A stretch of DNA of 64,000 nucleotides from Arthrobacter agilis (lineage in GTDB: Bacteria > Actinomycetota > Actinomycetes > Actinomycetales > Micrococcaceae): the NCBI RefSeq assembly GCF_006494655.1, contig NZ_VHIM01000005.1:124001-188000 (forward strand), read 5' to 3'. Position numbers and translations under genes: made by a program. The notes below the pieces were generated by a model that searched no databases, was not told the DNA's origin, and was given only the letters and a program-made list of their open reading frames with translations. Shown piece by piece: positions 47,201-55,724 of the stretch; the stretch's first letter is position 1; every line of letters starts with the position of its first letter.

Positions 47201-47816
47201 GAGACAGCACGCCGGGCGCCACGGGCACGTTCTCCTGCCGGCACAACAGCTCGAGGTAGCCCATGAGGGGTTCCGGCGGAACCAGCCGGAAGGGGTAGTG
47301 GTGTGTCCTCGAGCGGATGGTGCCGATCACTTTGTCCGGCTCGGTGGTCGCAAAGATGAAGAGGATGTGCTCCGGCGGTTCCTCGACGATCTTCAGCAGG
47401 GCGTTGAAGCCGGCGGACGTGACCATGTGGGCCTCGTCGATGATGAAGATCTTGAAGCGGTCCCGGACGGGCGCGAAGGTGGCACGCTCCCGGAGGTCGC
47501 GGGCGTCGTCGACGCCGCCGTGGCTCGCGGCGTCGATCTCGATGACGTCCAGGCTGCCCGAGCCGTTCCGGGCGAGGCCCACGCAACTGTCACACACGCC
47601 GCAGGGCGTGGACGTGGGACCCTGCGCGCAGTTCAGGCAGCGGGCGAGGATGCGCGCCGAGGTGGTCTTGCCGCAGCCACGCGGTCCGGAGAACAGGTAG
47701 GCGTGGTTGATGCGGTCCTTGTCGATGGCCGCCATGAGGGGCGCGGTGACATGCTCCTGGCCGATGACGTCCGCGAAGGTCTCCGGGCGGTAGCGGCGGT
47801 AGAGGGCTGTACTCAC
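44235..47816 (-). CDS. dnaX: DNA polymerase III subunit gamma/tau, with very long linkers
   Basis: Clamp-loader ATPase of 1193 residues. Residues 1-370 are the conserved core: SGPRGCGKTTSARILARCL (Walker A), zinc-binding CLNCAQGPTSTPCGVCDSC, FIIDEAHMV (Walker B), sensor LFIFATTEPDKVIGTIRSR. Two low-complexity Pro/Ala/Gln/Gly regions (about 400-660 and 750-1120) flank a folded tau domain (MVRRAWPEIMDEVAKIKRATW to CSIEAVHDA). Near 780-850 a unit AGSTQRPDSTAPAPA is repeated. The C-terminus (VSRYQKLLDEAERKRAEE) is helical. It is nearly twice the length of E. coli DnaX (643). GTG start overlaps the gluQ stop. Confidence 0.94.
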   Translation of the reverse strand: MSTALYRRYRPETFADVIGQEHVTAPLMAAIDKDRINHAYLFSGPRGCGKTTSARILARCLNCAQGPTSTPCGVCDSCVGLARNGSGSLDVIEIDAASHGGVDDARDLRERATFAPVRDRFKIFIIDEAHMVTSAGFNALLKIVEEPPEHILFIFATTEPDKVIGTIRSRTHHYPFRLVPPEPLMGYLELLCRQENVPVAPGVLSLVIRAGGGSVRDSLSVLDQLMAGAGDAGLDYELAVSLLGYTHATLLDDVVESIAADDAGTVFDAVDRVIQTGHDPRRFVEDLLERFRDLIVINAVPEGAASILRGVPDDQLNRMRTQATQLGAGELSRAADVTNTALTEMTGATSPRLHLELLCARLLLPAADASERGTLARVDRIERRLEYAGGAPTSPDAPDAEPDAAPARPARPRLDVPRNAEEAAARWSLPTADPAAPAIPAAVPGAHSPAIPAAVRSDRPAQGAAGADSSPDWGGVWGVSTDSTVGGPGATGAQPPAAAQQGDAERRMPGGPSAAADRTAPAQAEGAAGPTGPGAPDSIAPAQADSGQVLPAGRSGQHPPAAARSNSTEPTTAAPWGDGDGSAPRQQAHAPGAQGEQSSAPAPQRHETDPREQPSDARGQRPADTQGHQPSDARDQRPAPVQTDRSPEAPRPDARRDGPPQAGGGNVEMVRRAWPEIMDEVAKIKRATWLIVNVSAKPRSFEGNQLVLAFTNQGTAIGFQRGPHMDNVKQAIHTVLGLSCSIEAVHDAGGSGESGPKVPASQTGPGSTPGPGSAAPPAASADVPAPAAAAGAAAGSTQRPDSTAPAPASDSQASPAAAGSTQRPDSTAPAPAPATDPQVKPAAANESPAPPAAENAGGVWSDQHTTSSPTATGPGAPVQDPPTGGPRSSDSDTGAVAGRGSRGPSTSSGAPATRITDAPSVSSTSPSTPGTARDPRSSSTGRPTGSARSAEASPESVSAWDPSMADDSWALVEPPEEAFDPGPGWNAVPEDPFARPAPRDPQAPARGQAPGPAQVSPRPAQGTPGPASAPETSTQRSTPAAPARGPARTPPAQGATGPAPGPSSAGAGAGAETAESTPDTAPPATASRSVVWSPPPVTPSPSVATPAGTPDASAPAGDVRQKPVSRYQKLLDEAERKRAEEAAAARGAVDLRFVEDEPSADDETIEESGLVGRTAIERILNGRLVEERSVGGT

Positions 47817-48766
47817 GGATGAACCTTATCGGTTGGAGCTGACGGTTTGCATGCGGGCCCGACGGCGGTGGAGGGCAGGTCCGGCGGGACGACGACCCAC
47901 GGCTGCTGCGGCAGCCGACCGGGGTCGAAAGCGTCAAGGGCCGCCGCCAACGATGTCGTCGGGAGACCGAGCGAATCGAGGAGGATCCCGAGGACTGCGG
48001 GTGGCAGGCACCCCTCGGCCGCGAGGTCCTCCAGTGTCACAGCGCCGTCCCGCTTTGCCAAGCGGCGCCCCTCCAGGGTGACGGCCAGGGGTACGTGCGC
48101 ATAGACGGGCGTGGGCAGGCCGAGCAGGGACGCGAGGTAGGCCTGCCGGGGTGCGGATTCGAGGAGATCATCGCCGCGCACCACCTGGTCGACACCCTGC
48201 GCCGCATCGTCGACGACGACCGCGAGGTTGTAGGCGATGACGCCGTCGTTCCGGCGGAGGACGACGTCGTCGACCGGTGCGGAGACCCAGCCGGCAAGCA
48301 GATCGTCGACTTCCCAGGTCTCGACACCGGATCTCAGCCGCAGGGCAGGGGGACGCCCGCCGCGCCGTTCTCCCCGTTCCTCGTCGGTGAGATCCCGGCA
48401 CGTGCCGGGGTAGAAGCCGGGACGGGCATGCGGTGCGCTGGCGGCTTCGGCCACGTCCCGGCGCGTGCAGAAGCACTCGTAGACCAGGTCCTGCGCCATG
48501 AGCCGGTCCAGCGCAGCTGCGTACTGCCCGGTGCGTTCGCTCTGCCGCACGACCGGGGAGTCGGAGGTGATGCCGAGGGCAACGAGTTCCGCCAGTTGCT
48601 CGGCCTCGGCGCCCGCGCGCACGCGGTCGAGATCCTCGATGCGGATGAGGAAGCGGCGGCCCGTGGACCGGGCGAACAACCAGGCGACGACGGCGGTGCG
48701 GAGGTTGCCGACGTGCAACCGGCCGGAGGGGCTGGGTGCGAAACGGCCGGCGCCGGTGTCTGCCAC
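47813..48766 (-). CDS. gluQ: Glutamyl-Q tRNA(Asp) synthetase
   Basis: A truncated GluRS paralogue of 317 residues that loads glutamate onto queuosine at the wobble base of tRNA-Asp. It has FAPSPSGRLHVGNLRTAVVAW (HIGH-like), a zinc site (ECFCTRRD...YPGTCR) and RRLAKRDGAV (KMSKS-like), but no anticodon-binding domain, as normal for the family. tgt, needed for queuosine, lies at the window's end, consistent with its role. GTG 48766; the stop overlaps dnaX (GTGA). Confidence 0.93.
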   Translation of the reverse strand: MADTGAGRFAPSPSGRLHVGNLRTAVVAWLFARSTGRRFLIRIEDLDRVRAGAEAEQLAELVALGITSDSPVVRQSERTGQYAAALDRLMAQDLVYECFCTRRDVAEAASAPHARPGFYPGTCRDLTDEERGERRGGRPPALRLRSGVETWEVDDLLAGWVSAPVDDVVLRRNDGVIAYNLAVVVDDAAQGVDQVVRGDDLLESAPRQAYLASLLGLPTPVYAHVPLAVTLEGRRLAKRDGAVTLEDLAAEGCLPPAVLGILLDSLGLPTTSLAAALDAFDPGRLPQQPWVVVPPDLPSTAVGPACKPSAPTDKVHP

Positions 48767-48798
48767 CGTGGACCCTCCCTGCTGTGCTCGCTTAAAAG

Positions 48799-48893
48799 TG
48801 AAGACCCCCCATGCACCTGCCAGAGCCCGCTTACCCTTGCTACCTTCCGGTCCTGGGGGAGTTCACAGGATGACACCACATGAGGGGCCGGGA
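48799..48893 (-). ncRNA. ffs: Signal recognition particle RNA (4.5S type)
   Basis: On the minus strand the sequence has the bacterial small SRP RNA features: a 5' GGCCCCTC, the conserved domain IV bulge block CAGGACCGGAAGGTAGCAAG, and a 3' GGGGGGTC that closes the long hairpin. About 95 nucleotides; end positions are approximate. It lies just upstream of gluQ and dnaX on the same strand. It forms the targeting particle with Ffh. Confidence 0.9.
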
Positions 48894-49003
48894 AATAGTC
48901 TACACAGGTGCGTGCGCGCCCTCGAACCGGTGGCCGCCGCTCCGAACGGGCACGATTCGGCAGGATCCGCATGTATGGGTATTCTGGTATCTGCTCCAAA
49001 TCA

Positions 49004-49088
49004 GGAGGATTCGCCTAGCGGCCTATGGCGCACGCCTGGAACGCGTGTTGGGTTCACGCCCTCGGGGGTTCAAATCCCCCATCCTCCG
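49004..49088 (+). tRNA. tRNA-Ser (anticodon GGA)
   Basis: 85 bases, class II. The acceptor GGAGGAT (49004-49010) pairs with ATCCTCC (49081-49087); the anticodon stem CACGC/GCGTG encloses the loop CTGGAAC-type with GGA; a long variable arm and a GGTTCAAATCC T-loop follow. No CCA is encoded; the discriminator base is G. Reads UCC and UCU. A strong terminator lies 12 bases on. Confidence 0.95.
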
Positions 49089-49099
49089 CTCGCAGCAGA

Positions 49100-49139
49100 C
49101 AGCAGGACCCCGGTTCACGAACCGGGGTCCTGCTGTTTA
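49100..49139 (+). terminator. Intrinsic terminator after tRNA-Ser
   Basis: A perfect 16-bp stem (49100-49115 with 49120-49135) and 4-base loop followed by TTTAA. Confidence 0.88.
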
Positions 49140-49177
49140 AGCGGGTACTGCCGTTAGAGCGGGTGATGCAGCCCGAG

Positions 49178-50098
49178 TCAGGCAGGCGGTGTCCCGCCCA
49201 GGCGGCGGATGCGGATCTTCGCGGCCGTCTCGGCGGGACCCTCGGCGCCGAGGCCCAGGCGGATCATGCCGAGCACGAGCCGGACCGCCGTCCGGATGGG
49301 CAGGGGGATGGGCCCCAGGGACGGCACGCGGAGGCCGAGCAACTCGCGGTGTCGGGGTTCGAGCGTCGCGACGGCTCCCGCGAAGAGGATCTGGTAGCCG
49401 ATGCGCTGGGACCGGGGAAGCGGCGGGCGCCGAATGTACGTGATCGCCTCCTGCACCTGGGCGCTGGTGCCCAGGTCGGCGTCGAACGCTGCCAGCTGGG
49501 CCTGGAGTTCCGCCTCGGACCGCGGCGGGTTTTCGAGGCCCATCAGCTCACCGGCAGCGGCCCACTCGGAGACGTACTCGTCCACGCCTCCCGGGATGGA
49601 TCCCCCGTAGGCCGCATGGGCAGCCACGAAGGCGTCGGTGAAGGCCAGATGCACCCACCGGATGAGATCCGGATCAGCAGCGGAGTAGGGCCGCTCGGTT
49701 CCGCGGCTGTCGACATAGGTGCCGTTGACCCTCGTGTGGAGGCGCTGGACGAAGGCAGAGCCCTCCTGCGCGGCGACCTTCGAACCGTAGGTGACGGTGA
49801 AGATCCAGCGGATCGTATTGGCGAGCCGCCCGAGGGGCTCCTCGCGGAAGCTCGAGTGCGCATGGACGCCGGCCATGGCCCCGGGGTGCAGCGTCTGCAG
49901 GAGGAGCGCGCGGATGCCCGCCACCGTGGGGGTCATGGAGCTGTGTACGGTCCAGACGGCGGAGCCGACCGGGAAGTACCCGAGATCGTCCCCCTTCTCG
50001 AACTCGAACTGCCACTGCGGAATGGTCGGGTCGCCGTCGGTGAAGGTGGTGCGGAGCTGCGTCTTCCACGTGGCGATGATTCCCATGCGGTGATCCAT
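49178..50098 (-). CDS. MpaB-like oxygenase (DUF2236) family protein
   Basis: 306 residues of the MpaB/latex-clearing-like family: LLLQTLHPGAMAGVHAHSSFREEPLGRLANT near 65-95 has the conserved His/Arg, WVHLAFTDAFVAAHAAYG in the middle supplies another conserved His, and the C-terminus is hydrophobic (LPIRTAVRLVLGMIRLGLG). Characterised relatives are haem oxygenases, so a haem-binding oxidoreductase is possible; substrate unknown. ATG 50098, or ATG 50086, which has the better-spaced GGAT. Confidence 0.78.
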   Translation of the reverse strand: MDHRMGIIATWKTQLRTTFTDGDPTIPQWQFEFEKGDDLGYFPVGSAVWTVHSSMTPTVAGIRALLLQTLHPGAMAGVHAHSSFREEPLGRLANTIRWIFTVTYGSKVAAQEGSAFVQRLHTRVNGTYVDSRGTERPYSAADPDLIRWVHLAFTDAFVAAHAAYGGSIPGGVDEYVSEWAAAGELMGLENPPRSEAELQAQLAAFDADLGTSAQVQEAITYIRRPPLPRSQRIGYQILFAGAVATLEPRHRELLGLRVPSLGPIPLPIRTAVRLVLGMIRLGLGAEGPAETAAKIRIRRLGGTPPA

Positions 50099-50236
50099 CC
50101 TGTCGCTGCTTCAGAGGCCTCGGGGCCGTCGTCCGTCCAACGTACTCACACCGCGGTTTGCTCCCGGCGTCGTGGACTCCCATCCGCATGGCACTGTGGG
50201 ACGAAGCAGGAGACCACCACCAACCAGGGAGCAGCC

Positions 50237-50737
50237 ATGTCCTCGTCCAGCCTGTACGAGATAGACCTCACCATGAACGACGGCACCCCGAAGTCCTTCG
50301 GCGACTTCCGCGGACGGCCGGTCCTCGTGGTCAACGTGGCGTCCAAGTGCGGCTTCACCCCGCAGTACGCGGGCCTCGAGGAGCTCTACAGCACGTACGC
50401 AGAGCGGGGCCTGGTGGTCCTCGGCATGCCGAGCAACCAGTTCATGGGGCAGGAACCCCTGAACGACGGCGAGATCGCCGAGTTCTGTTCCACCACCTTC
50501 GGCGTCACGTTCCCGCTGATGGCCAAGGGGGATGTCCGCGGGAAGGACCAGCACCCGCTCTACCGGCAGCTGACCAAGTACAGGAACGGCGTGCTGCCGG
50601 GTCTCGTGAAGTGGAACTTCGAGAAGTTCCTGGTCAATCGCGACGGCGAGATCGTGGCGCGCTTCGCGCCGACCGTCGAGCCCGATGCGCCCGAGGTCAT
50701 CGCCGCCATCGAGGCCGTCCTCGCGCAGTCCGCTTAG
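50237..50737 (+). CDS. Glutathione peroxidase-like thiol peroxidase
   Basis: 166 residues, thioredoxin fold. The peroxidatic Cys is in VASKCGFTPQY (Cys, not selenocysteine), Gln in MPSNQFMGQEP and Trp in LVKWNFEKFLV; a second Cys (EFCSTTFGVTFPL) is placed to act as the resolving residue. Actinobacteria use mycothiol, so thioredoxin is a likelier reductant than glutathione. ATG 50237 is behind GGGAGCAG. Convergent with the HAD gene, 8 bases apart. Confidence 0.92.
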   Translation: MSSSSLYEIDLTMNDGTPKSFGDFRGRPVLVVNVASKCGFTPQYAGLEELYSTYAERGLVVLGMPSNQFMGQEPLNDGEIAEFCSTTFGVTFPLMAKGDVRGKDQHPLYRQLTKYRNGVLPGLVKWNFEKFLVNRDGEIVARFAPTVEPDAPEVIAAIEAVLAQSA

Positions 50738-50745
50738 CAGTACAC

Positions 50746-51666
50746 CTAGCTGAGCGAGGCCACGCACCGGGCGAGGAAGGCCGCGCCGGCCTCCTCGTGG
50801 ATCAGTTCGCCCTCGGTCATGACGTCGTAGGGTTTCGCCGGGACGCCGTCCGCCGGCCGGACGTCCACGTGCGCGACGTCGAAGCCCTGCTCGTGCAGGT
50901 AGTCGGCCATCGCGTAGTCGGTCCGGGAATCGCCCACCGTCCGCCAGGTCCGCGGGATGTCCATGAACGGAGCCACGAGCGTGAGTGCCCGCTCGGCGCC
51001 GACGTCCTTGCCGACCCGCACCGACTCGATGTCCGTGGAGATGATGGTCGGGTCCACGCGGTATTCGATGTCGCCGTTGCTGTCCGGTTCCTCACGGTCG
51101 AGTCGGCACGCCCCCATGTCGTGGCTGTGCATGATCTCGAGGGCGTCGTCGTCGAAGGCCCGCTGGCCCACGAGATAGTCGGCGTTCGTCGCCGTCAGCG
51201 TCTGCTCCACCGAGACCATGGCGAGCTTCGTCTCGTCGAAGAACATGAGGTCGGCGTACTTCTCCTCCACGAGGTCACGGACGTCGTCGGCGAAGCTGAC
51301 CGGTAGGGCCAGGCCGCGGTCCACGAAGACCTCGCCGGCGCCGTCGGCCGTGAACGAGAACCACGTGGCGCCCTTCTCGCAGACGGCGTGGAAGGTGACG
51401 CCGGCCGGGATCCCGCTGGCGATCATCGGTGCCATGACCTGCTCCCGGATGAAGGCGTCCGAGCGCCCCGTGTTGAAGACGACCGGCCACCCCGCAGCCG
51501 CGAGCGTGAGTAGATCGCTGATGATCCCTGCCGGTACGGTGCGGCTCACGGGGCTGGCGATGGGACCGTCGACGTCCAGCAGGAGTCCCTGAGCGGTCTT
51601 CCCCGCGGTGGCTGCGGGCAGGGCCGGGGCGTCGGGCAGGAGGTCGAGCGGAGAATCCGTAGGCAT
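50746..51666 (-). CDS. HAD-superfamily hydrolase
   Basis: 306 residues. Motif I is GLLLDVDGPIAS (nucleophile and acid Asp), motif II VVFNTGRSDAF, and motif IV VGDSRTDYAMADYL. A large cap lies between, as in Cof-type sugar phosphatases. Substrate unknown. ATG 51666 gives a start just before the domain; the frame remains open further upstream. Its 5' end faces the ribokinase gene, 97 bases away. Confidence 0.82.
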   Translation of the reverse strand: MPTDSPLDLLPDAPALPAATAGKTAQGLLLDVDGPIASPVSRTVPAGIISDLLTLAAAGWPVVFNTGRSDAFIREQVMAPMIASGIPAGVTFHAVCEKGATWFSFTADGAGEVFVDRGLALPVSFADDVRDLVEEKYADLMFFDETKLAMVSVEQTLTATNADYLVGQRAFDDDALEIMHSHDMGACRLDREEPDSNGDIEYRVDPTIISTDIESVRVGKDVGAERALTLVAPFMDIPRTWRTVGDSRTDYAMADYLHEQGFDVAHVDVRPADGVPAKPYDVMTEGELIHEEAGAAFLARCVASLS

Positions 51667-51763
51667 GTCCCCATTATGTTCCGAGCCGGCGCACGCCTTC
51701 CATTCGAGGCCGCGCTCGAGCGTCATCGGGGGCGTGTCATGGCTGCGTGGGAAACTTCGATGC

Positions 51764-52720
51764 ATGAAGAGTTCGTCGCGGGGCATCGTCGTCGTCGGGT
51801 CCATCAACGCGGATCTCGTGGTCGCCCTCACGCGGCACCCGCACCCGGGTGAGACCGTCTTCGGACGGTCGATGACGGTGCTGCCCGGCGGCAAGGGGGC
51901 CAACCAGGCCGTGGCGGCTGCACTGCTGGGCGCCGACGTCGCGATGATCGGCGCCGTGGGGGCAGATGCCTACGCCGACACGGCCCTGTCGGCCCTGTCG
52001 GCCGCCGGCGTGGACCTGCACGCCGTGGCCAGGCTCGACGGCGGCACTGGCGTCGCGCTCGTGGAAGTGGCCGACGGCGGCGAGAACACCATCGTGGTGC
52101 TACCCGGCGCCAACGCGCAGGTCACACCCGATCGCGTGTCGGTGTCCGCGGACGTGATCAGTGACGCCGCCGTCGTCGTCGTGCAGGGTGAACTGCCGGC
52201 CGCGTCGACCGAGACAGCGATTCGGGCCGCGGCCGGACGCGTCATCGTCAACCTCGCGCCGGTCATCGAGGTCGAGCGTGACGTCCTGCTCCGGGCGGAT
52301 CCGCTCGTCGTCAACGAGCACGAGGGAGCCCTGGTCCTCGAGCAGCTGGGCGGAGCCGCTGCGGCCAACCACCACGCCGTGGTCGAGGCGCTCCTCACGT
52401 GCGGCTTCGCCTCCGTGGTGATGACGCTCGGCGGCGCGGGGGCGCTGGTGTCCGACGGCGGCACCGCGCGTTCCGTCCCGGCCCCCCGTGTCTCCGCCGT
52501 CGACACCACGGGTGCGGGTGACGCCTTCGTCGGTGCACTCGCGGCCCGGCTCGCCGCGGGGGGCCAGCTCGACGACGCCGTCCGCTTCGCGGTACGCGTG
52601 GGCTCCTACGCCGTGCAGCACCCGGGAGCCCAACCCTCCTACCCCACGCTCGACGACGAGCTGCCGGAATCACCGGACCCGTCCAGCGCGGCGCCCCAGC
52701 AGGACGGGCGGACCGATTGA
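51764..52720 (+). CDS. rbsK: Ribokinase
   Basis: PfkB-family sugar kinase that makes ribose 5-phosphate. 318 residues: VVGSINADLVVALTRHPHPGETVFG, VLPGGKGANQAVAAALLGADVAMIGAVG, and the catalytic DTTGAGDAFVGALAARLA. The last 30 residues are an acidic/polar tail beyond the fold. ATG 51764. A standalone gene; no ribose importer is adjacent, and close relatives with other nucleoside or sugar substrates exist. Confidence 0.87.
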   Translation: MKSSSRGIVVVGSINADLVVALTRHPHPGETVFGRSMTVLPGGKGANQAVAAALLGADVAMIGAVGADAYADTALSALSAAGVDLHAVARLDGGTGVALVEVADGGENTIVVLPGANAQVTPDRVSVSADVISDAAVVVVQGELPAASTETAIRAAAGRVIVNLAPVIEVERDVLLRADPLVVNEHEGALVLEQLGGAAAANHHAVVEALLTCGFASVVMTLGGAGALVSDGGTARSVPAPRVSAVDTTGAGDAFVGALAARLAAGGQLDDAVRFAVRVGSYAVQHPGAQPSYPTLDDELPESPDPSSAAPQQDGRTD

Positions 52721-52871
52721 ATGCGGCGTCGACTTCTGACGGCGCCCTCTCGACGCCCGCTGATGCTGCAGCACGGCCTGCAGCGGCCCGCGGCGTAACC
52801 TTTGGGCCACGAGATGGCCGCGAGGGGGCGGCCACGTTCCATTGCCCCGTGCAATTACCTAGGCTGTAGCA

Positions 52872-53171
52872 GTGATCTTCAAAGCAGTGAGTGACGGCCG
52901 GCCGTATCCGGACCATGGACACGTGACGCCGAAGGACTGGGCGGAAGTGCCTCCACGGCAGGTGCGGCTCGACGAGCTCGTGACCACCAAGACGACGCTG
53001 GACCTCGAAGCGCTCCTCGCCGAGGACTCGACATTCTTCGGAGACCTCTTCCCCCACGTGGTGCAGTGGAACGAGACCATGTACCTCGAGGACGGCCTGC
53101 ACCGTGCCGTCCGGACCGCGCTGCACCAGCGGACCATCCTGCACGCGAGAGTCCTCGTGCTCGATGAGTGA
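52872..53171 (+). CDS. Small conserved actinobacterial protein
   Basis: 99 residues, highly conserved in Actinobacteria as judged from memory of relatives: MIFKAVSDGRPYPDHG, RLDELVTTKTTLDLEALLAEDSTFFGDLF, MYLEDGLHRAVRTALHQRTILHARVL. The LEDGLHR block resembles the ParB-like DGHHR motif. Databases often label relatives VapB antitoxin, but no toxin gene is adjacent and the sequence does not look like one, so I do not adopt that name. Its last 8 bases overlap the LytR_C gene. Confidence 0.7.
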   Translation: MIFKAVSDGRPYPDHGHVTPKDWAEVPPRQVRLDELVTTKTTLDLEALLAEDSTFFGDLFPHVVQWNETMYLEDGLHRAVRTALHQRTILHARVLVLDE

Positions 53172-53868
53172 GCACGATTCGCCGCGCCAGCAGCGCGCGC
53201 AGGCGAAGCGCGACCCCACCGAGTGGCACGGCCAGCGCATCGTCACCGAGACGGACCTCGGTGCCGTGTTCGTCGAGGACGATGCGGTGCGGCATCGACG
53301 CACGGTACGGCGCCGCGTCCGTCACGGGATCGTCCTCGTGCTGCTCGTGGCGCTGCTCGCCGCCGCCGTCTACGTGGCGCTCGGCATAGCCCGCGGTGAC
53401 ATCACCGTCGGAGAAGCCGCGCCGGCCCCCGAGCCCACGTCCTCCTGCCCGGTAGGTCCGTTCGACTACCAGGACCCGAGCGCCATCACCGTCAACGTCT
53501 ACAACAGCACCACCATCGACGGGCTCGCCTCCACGGCAGCCGACCAGCTCCGCGGCCGCGCCTTCGCGGTGCGTGAGATCGGGAACCGGCAGGTCGATTC
53601 CTCCGGCATGACGGCGATCATCGTCTCGGGCGAGGGGGGACACGCCAACGCCGCCACCCTCCAGCGGACCCTCCCGGAGTCCATCTTCGTCGAGGACGAA
53701 CGCGAGGACCGCTCGGTCGACGTGATCCTCGGCTCGCAGTACAGCGGGATCGTCCCGCCCGAAGCCGTGGACATCACGCCGATCGCCCTGACCTGCGCCC
53801 CCGAGGAAGAGGCGGCGACGCCCGGACCGACCCCGTCGGCCCCGGCACCCACTCCGACGGCTCCCTAG
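53164..53868 (+). CDS. Single-pass membrane protein with LytR C-terminal domain
   Basis: 234 residues: a basic cytoplasmic head, a membrane segment (GIVLVLLVALLAAAVYVALGI, about 58-78), then an outer LytR_C domain (ITVNVYNSTTIDGLASTAADQLRGRAFAVREIGN, VDVILGSQYSGI) and a Pro-rich tail. Two Cys flank the domain (about 97 and 216). Such domains go with cell-envelope polymer ligases, but the catalytic LCP domain is absent. ATG 53164 overlaps the preceding gene by 8 bases, so the two are coupled. Confidence 0.82.
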   Translation: MSEHDSPRQQRAQAKRDPTEWHGQRIVTETDLGAVFVEDDAVRHRRTVRRRVRHGIVLVLLVALLAAAVYVALGIARGDITVGEAAPAPEPTSSCPVGPFDYQDPSAITVNVYNSTTIDGLASTAADQLRGRAFAVREIGNRQVDSSGMTAIIVSGEGGHANAATLQRTLPESIFVEDEREDRSVDVILGSQYSGIVPPEAVDITPIALTCAPEEEAATPGPTPSAPAPTPTAP

Positions 53869-53873
53869 TACGG

Positions 53874-53987
53874 CCCGAACCGGACCACGTTCCCGCGGCC
53901 CCGGACCGGTGGGTTCGCCAGCGGATCACGTTCCCGCAGCCCCGAACCGGACCACGTTCCCGCGGCCCCGGACCGGTGGGTTCGCCA
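53874..53987. repeat. Tandem intergenic repeat (67-base period)
   Basis: A 47-base unit (53874-53920) recurs exactly at 53941-53987. The 20 bases between contain a third, partial copy of the core ATCACGTTCCCGC. The core GGAYCACGTTCCCGC therefore appears three times, about 40 and 27 bases apart. It lies after the LytR_C gene and before the convergent aceB. Confidence 0.9.
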
Positions 53988-54070
53988 CCGGACGGTGGCC
54001 GGGTCGTTCGGTCGGCCGGCGGGAAGGGACGGCACCGCGTGGGTGCCGTCCCGCTCGACGACGGAGCGGG

Positions 54071-55699
54071 TCAGGCCGCCGCGAGTGCCCGGCCGTCGCG
54101 GAGGTACTTCGAGTAGGCCGTGACCGTCAGGAAGGCGGGGAACTTCTCGCCGAGGGCCACCTCCTCGAACACCTCGCGAGCTTCGTCGAAGCGGTCGCCG
54201 TCGAATCTCGCGAGCGCGGCGAACTCCTCGTCGAGCAGGTCCGTCACCCACTCGCGCGTGACGATCTCGCCGTCGTCCGTGATGGCACTCGTGAAGATCC
54301 ACTGCCAGATCTGGGATCGGGAGATCTCGGCCGTGGCCGCGTCCTCCATGAGGTTGTTGATGGCCGCCGCGCCGTTGCCCCGCAGCCACGATTCGATGTA
54401 GCGGACGCCGATCTCGAGGTTCTCGCGGATGCCGCGCTCGGTGATGCTGCCGGGCGTGGCTGCGATGTCCAGCAGGGAGCGGTCATCGGGGACGACGTCG
54501 TCGCGCAGGCGATCGATCTGGTTTGGGCGCTCGCCGAGCGTCGCGTCGAAGACCTCCAGCGCGACCGGCACGAGGTCCGGGTGCGCCACCCACGAGCCGT
54601 CGAAGCCGTCGTCGGCCTCGCGGGACTTGTCGGCCCGCACCTTGGCGAGGGCCGACGCGTTCGCTTCCTCGTCCCGCCGGTTCGGGATGAAGGCTGCCAT
54701 GCCACCGATCGCGTGGGCGCCGCGGCGGTGACATGTGCGGACCAGCTGCTCGGTGTAGCTCCGCATGAAGGGGGCGGTCATGGTCACCGTGTTGCGATCC
54801 GGCAGGACGAAGCGGGGCCCCCGCGTCCTGAAGTTCTTGATGACCGAGAAGATGTAGTCCCAGCGACCGGCGTTGAGCCCGGCCGCATGGTCGCGCAACT
54901 CGTACAGGATCTCCTCCATTTCGAAGGCGGCCGTGATGGTCTCGATCAGGACGGTGGCGCGGATGGTCCCCTGCGGGATGCCGAGCAGATGCTGCGCCTG
55001 GACGAAGATGTCATTCCACAGCCGTGCCTCGAGGTGGTTCTCGAGCTTCGGCAGGTAGAAGTAGGGGCCGCGGCCCTGCTCGATCAACGTGCGCGCATTG
55101 TGGAAGAAGTAGAGGGCGAAGTCGAACAGGCCGCCCGCGACGGCGATGTCCTGGATGAGGACGTGCTTCTCCGGCAGGTGCCACCCGCGGGGGCGCACGA
55201 CGACGGTCGGCAGGTTCTCCCGAGGGCCCCTCACCCGGTAGTCCTTCCCCTCCGGCGACGTGAAGTCGATGCGGCCCGCGAGGGCGTCCTTCAGGTTCAG
55301 CTGCCCGCCGATCACGTTGGACCATGACGGCGTGGAGGAATCCTCCATGTCCGCGAGCCAGACCTTTGCCCCGGAGTTCAGCGCGTTGATGGTCATCTTG
55401 CGGTCCACGGGCCCGGTGATCTCCACACGGCGGTCCTCGAGGCCGGGTGCGGGCGGGGCCACCCGCCAGGAGGCGTCGTCGCGGATGTGCCGGGTCTCCG
55501 GCAGGAAGTGGGGGTCCGCTCCGGCGGCGACGGCCTTCCGCTGACGGCACCGGTGGTCGAGGAGTTCCTCGCGGCGCTTGTGCGTGGCGAGGTGCAGTGC
55601 CTTGACGAACTCGAGTGCCTCCCGCGTGAGGATCTCGTCCTGCCGCTGCACGGGTGGGGCCGTGAGGGTGATGCCGTTCAGGGTGTAGTGGTGGTTCAT
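54071..55699 (-). CDS. aceB: Malate synthase A
   Basis: Condenses glyoxylate and acetyl-CoA to malate, second step of the glyoxylate shunt. 542 residues: [47 protein letters not shown], a [20 protein letters not shown] segment, [25 protein letters not shown] and the [32 protein letters not shown] active-site region. ATG 55699 has AGGAGCACC in front. An in-frame ATG 72 bases earlier (55771) could add 24 residues; see the hairpin at 55725. Downstream of aceA. Confidence 0.95.
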   Translation of the reverse strand: MNHHYTLNGITLTAPPVQRQDEILTREALEFVKALHLATHKRREELLDHRCRQRKAVAAGADPHFLPETRHIRDDASWRVAPPAPGLEDRRVEITGPVDRKMTINALNSGAKVWLADMEDSSTPSWSNVIGGQLNLKDALAGRIDFTSPEGKDYRVRGPRENLPTVVVRPRGWHLPEKHVLIQDIAVAGGLFDFALYFFHNARTLIEQGRGPYFYLPKLENHLEARLWNDIFVQAQHLLGIPQGTIRATVLIETITAAFEMEEILYELRDHAAGLNAGRWDYIFSVIKNFRTRGPRFVLPDRNTVTMTAPFMRSYTEQLVRTCHRRGAHAIGGMAAFIPNRRDEEANASALAKVRADKSREADDGFDGSWVAHPDLVPVALEVFDATLGERPNQIDRLRDDVVPDDRSLLDIAATPGSITERGIRENLEIGVRYIESWLRGNGAAAINNLMEDAATAEISRSQIWQWIFTSAITDDGEIVTREWVTDLLDEEFAALARFDGDRFDEAREVFEEVALGEKFPAFLTVTAYSKYLRDGRALAAA

Positions 55700-55724
55700 G
55701 GGGTGCTCCTGGTGGGTGTCGGGG

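Noticed and set aside
44235-47816. Programmed frameshift in dnaX giving a short gamma subunit
   Set aside because: No A-rich slippery heptamer was seen where the gamma end would fall.
52872-53171. VapB antitoxin of a toxin-antitoxin pair
   Set aside because: The next gene is a membrane LytR_C protein, no PIN toxin is near, and the sequence lacks a DNA-binding antitoxin look.
53869-53995. Tandem repeat as a CRISPR array
   Set aside because: Only two full units with a spacer that itself repeats the core, and no cas genes.
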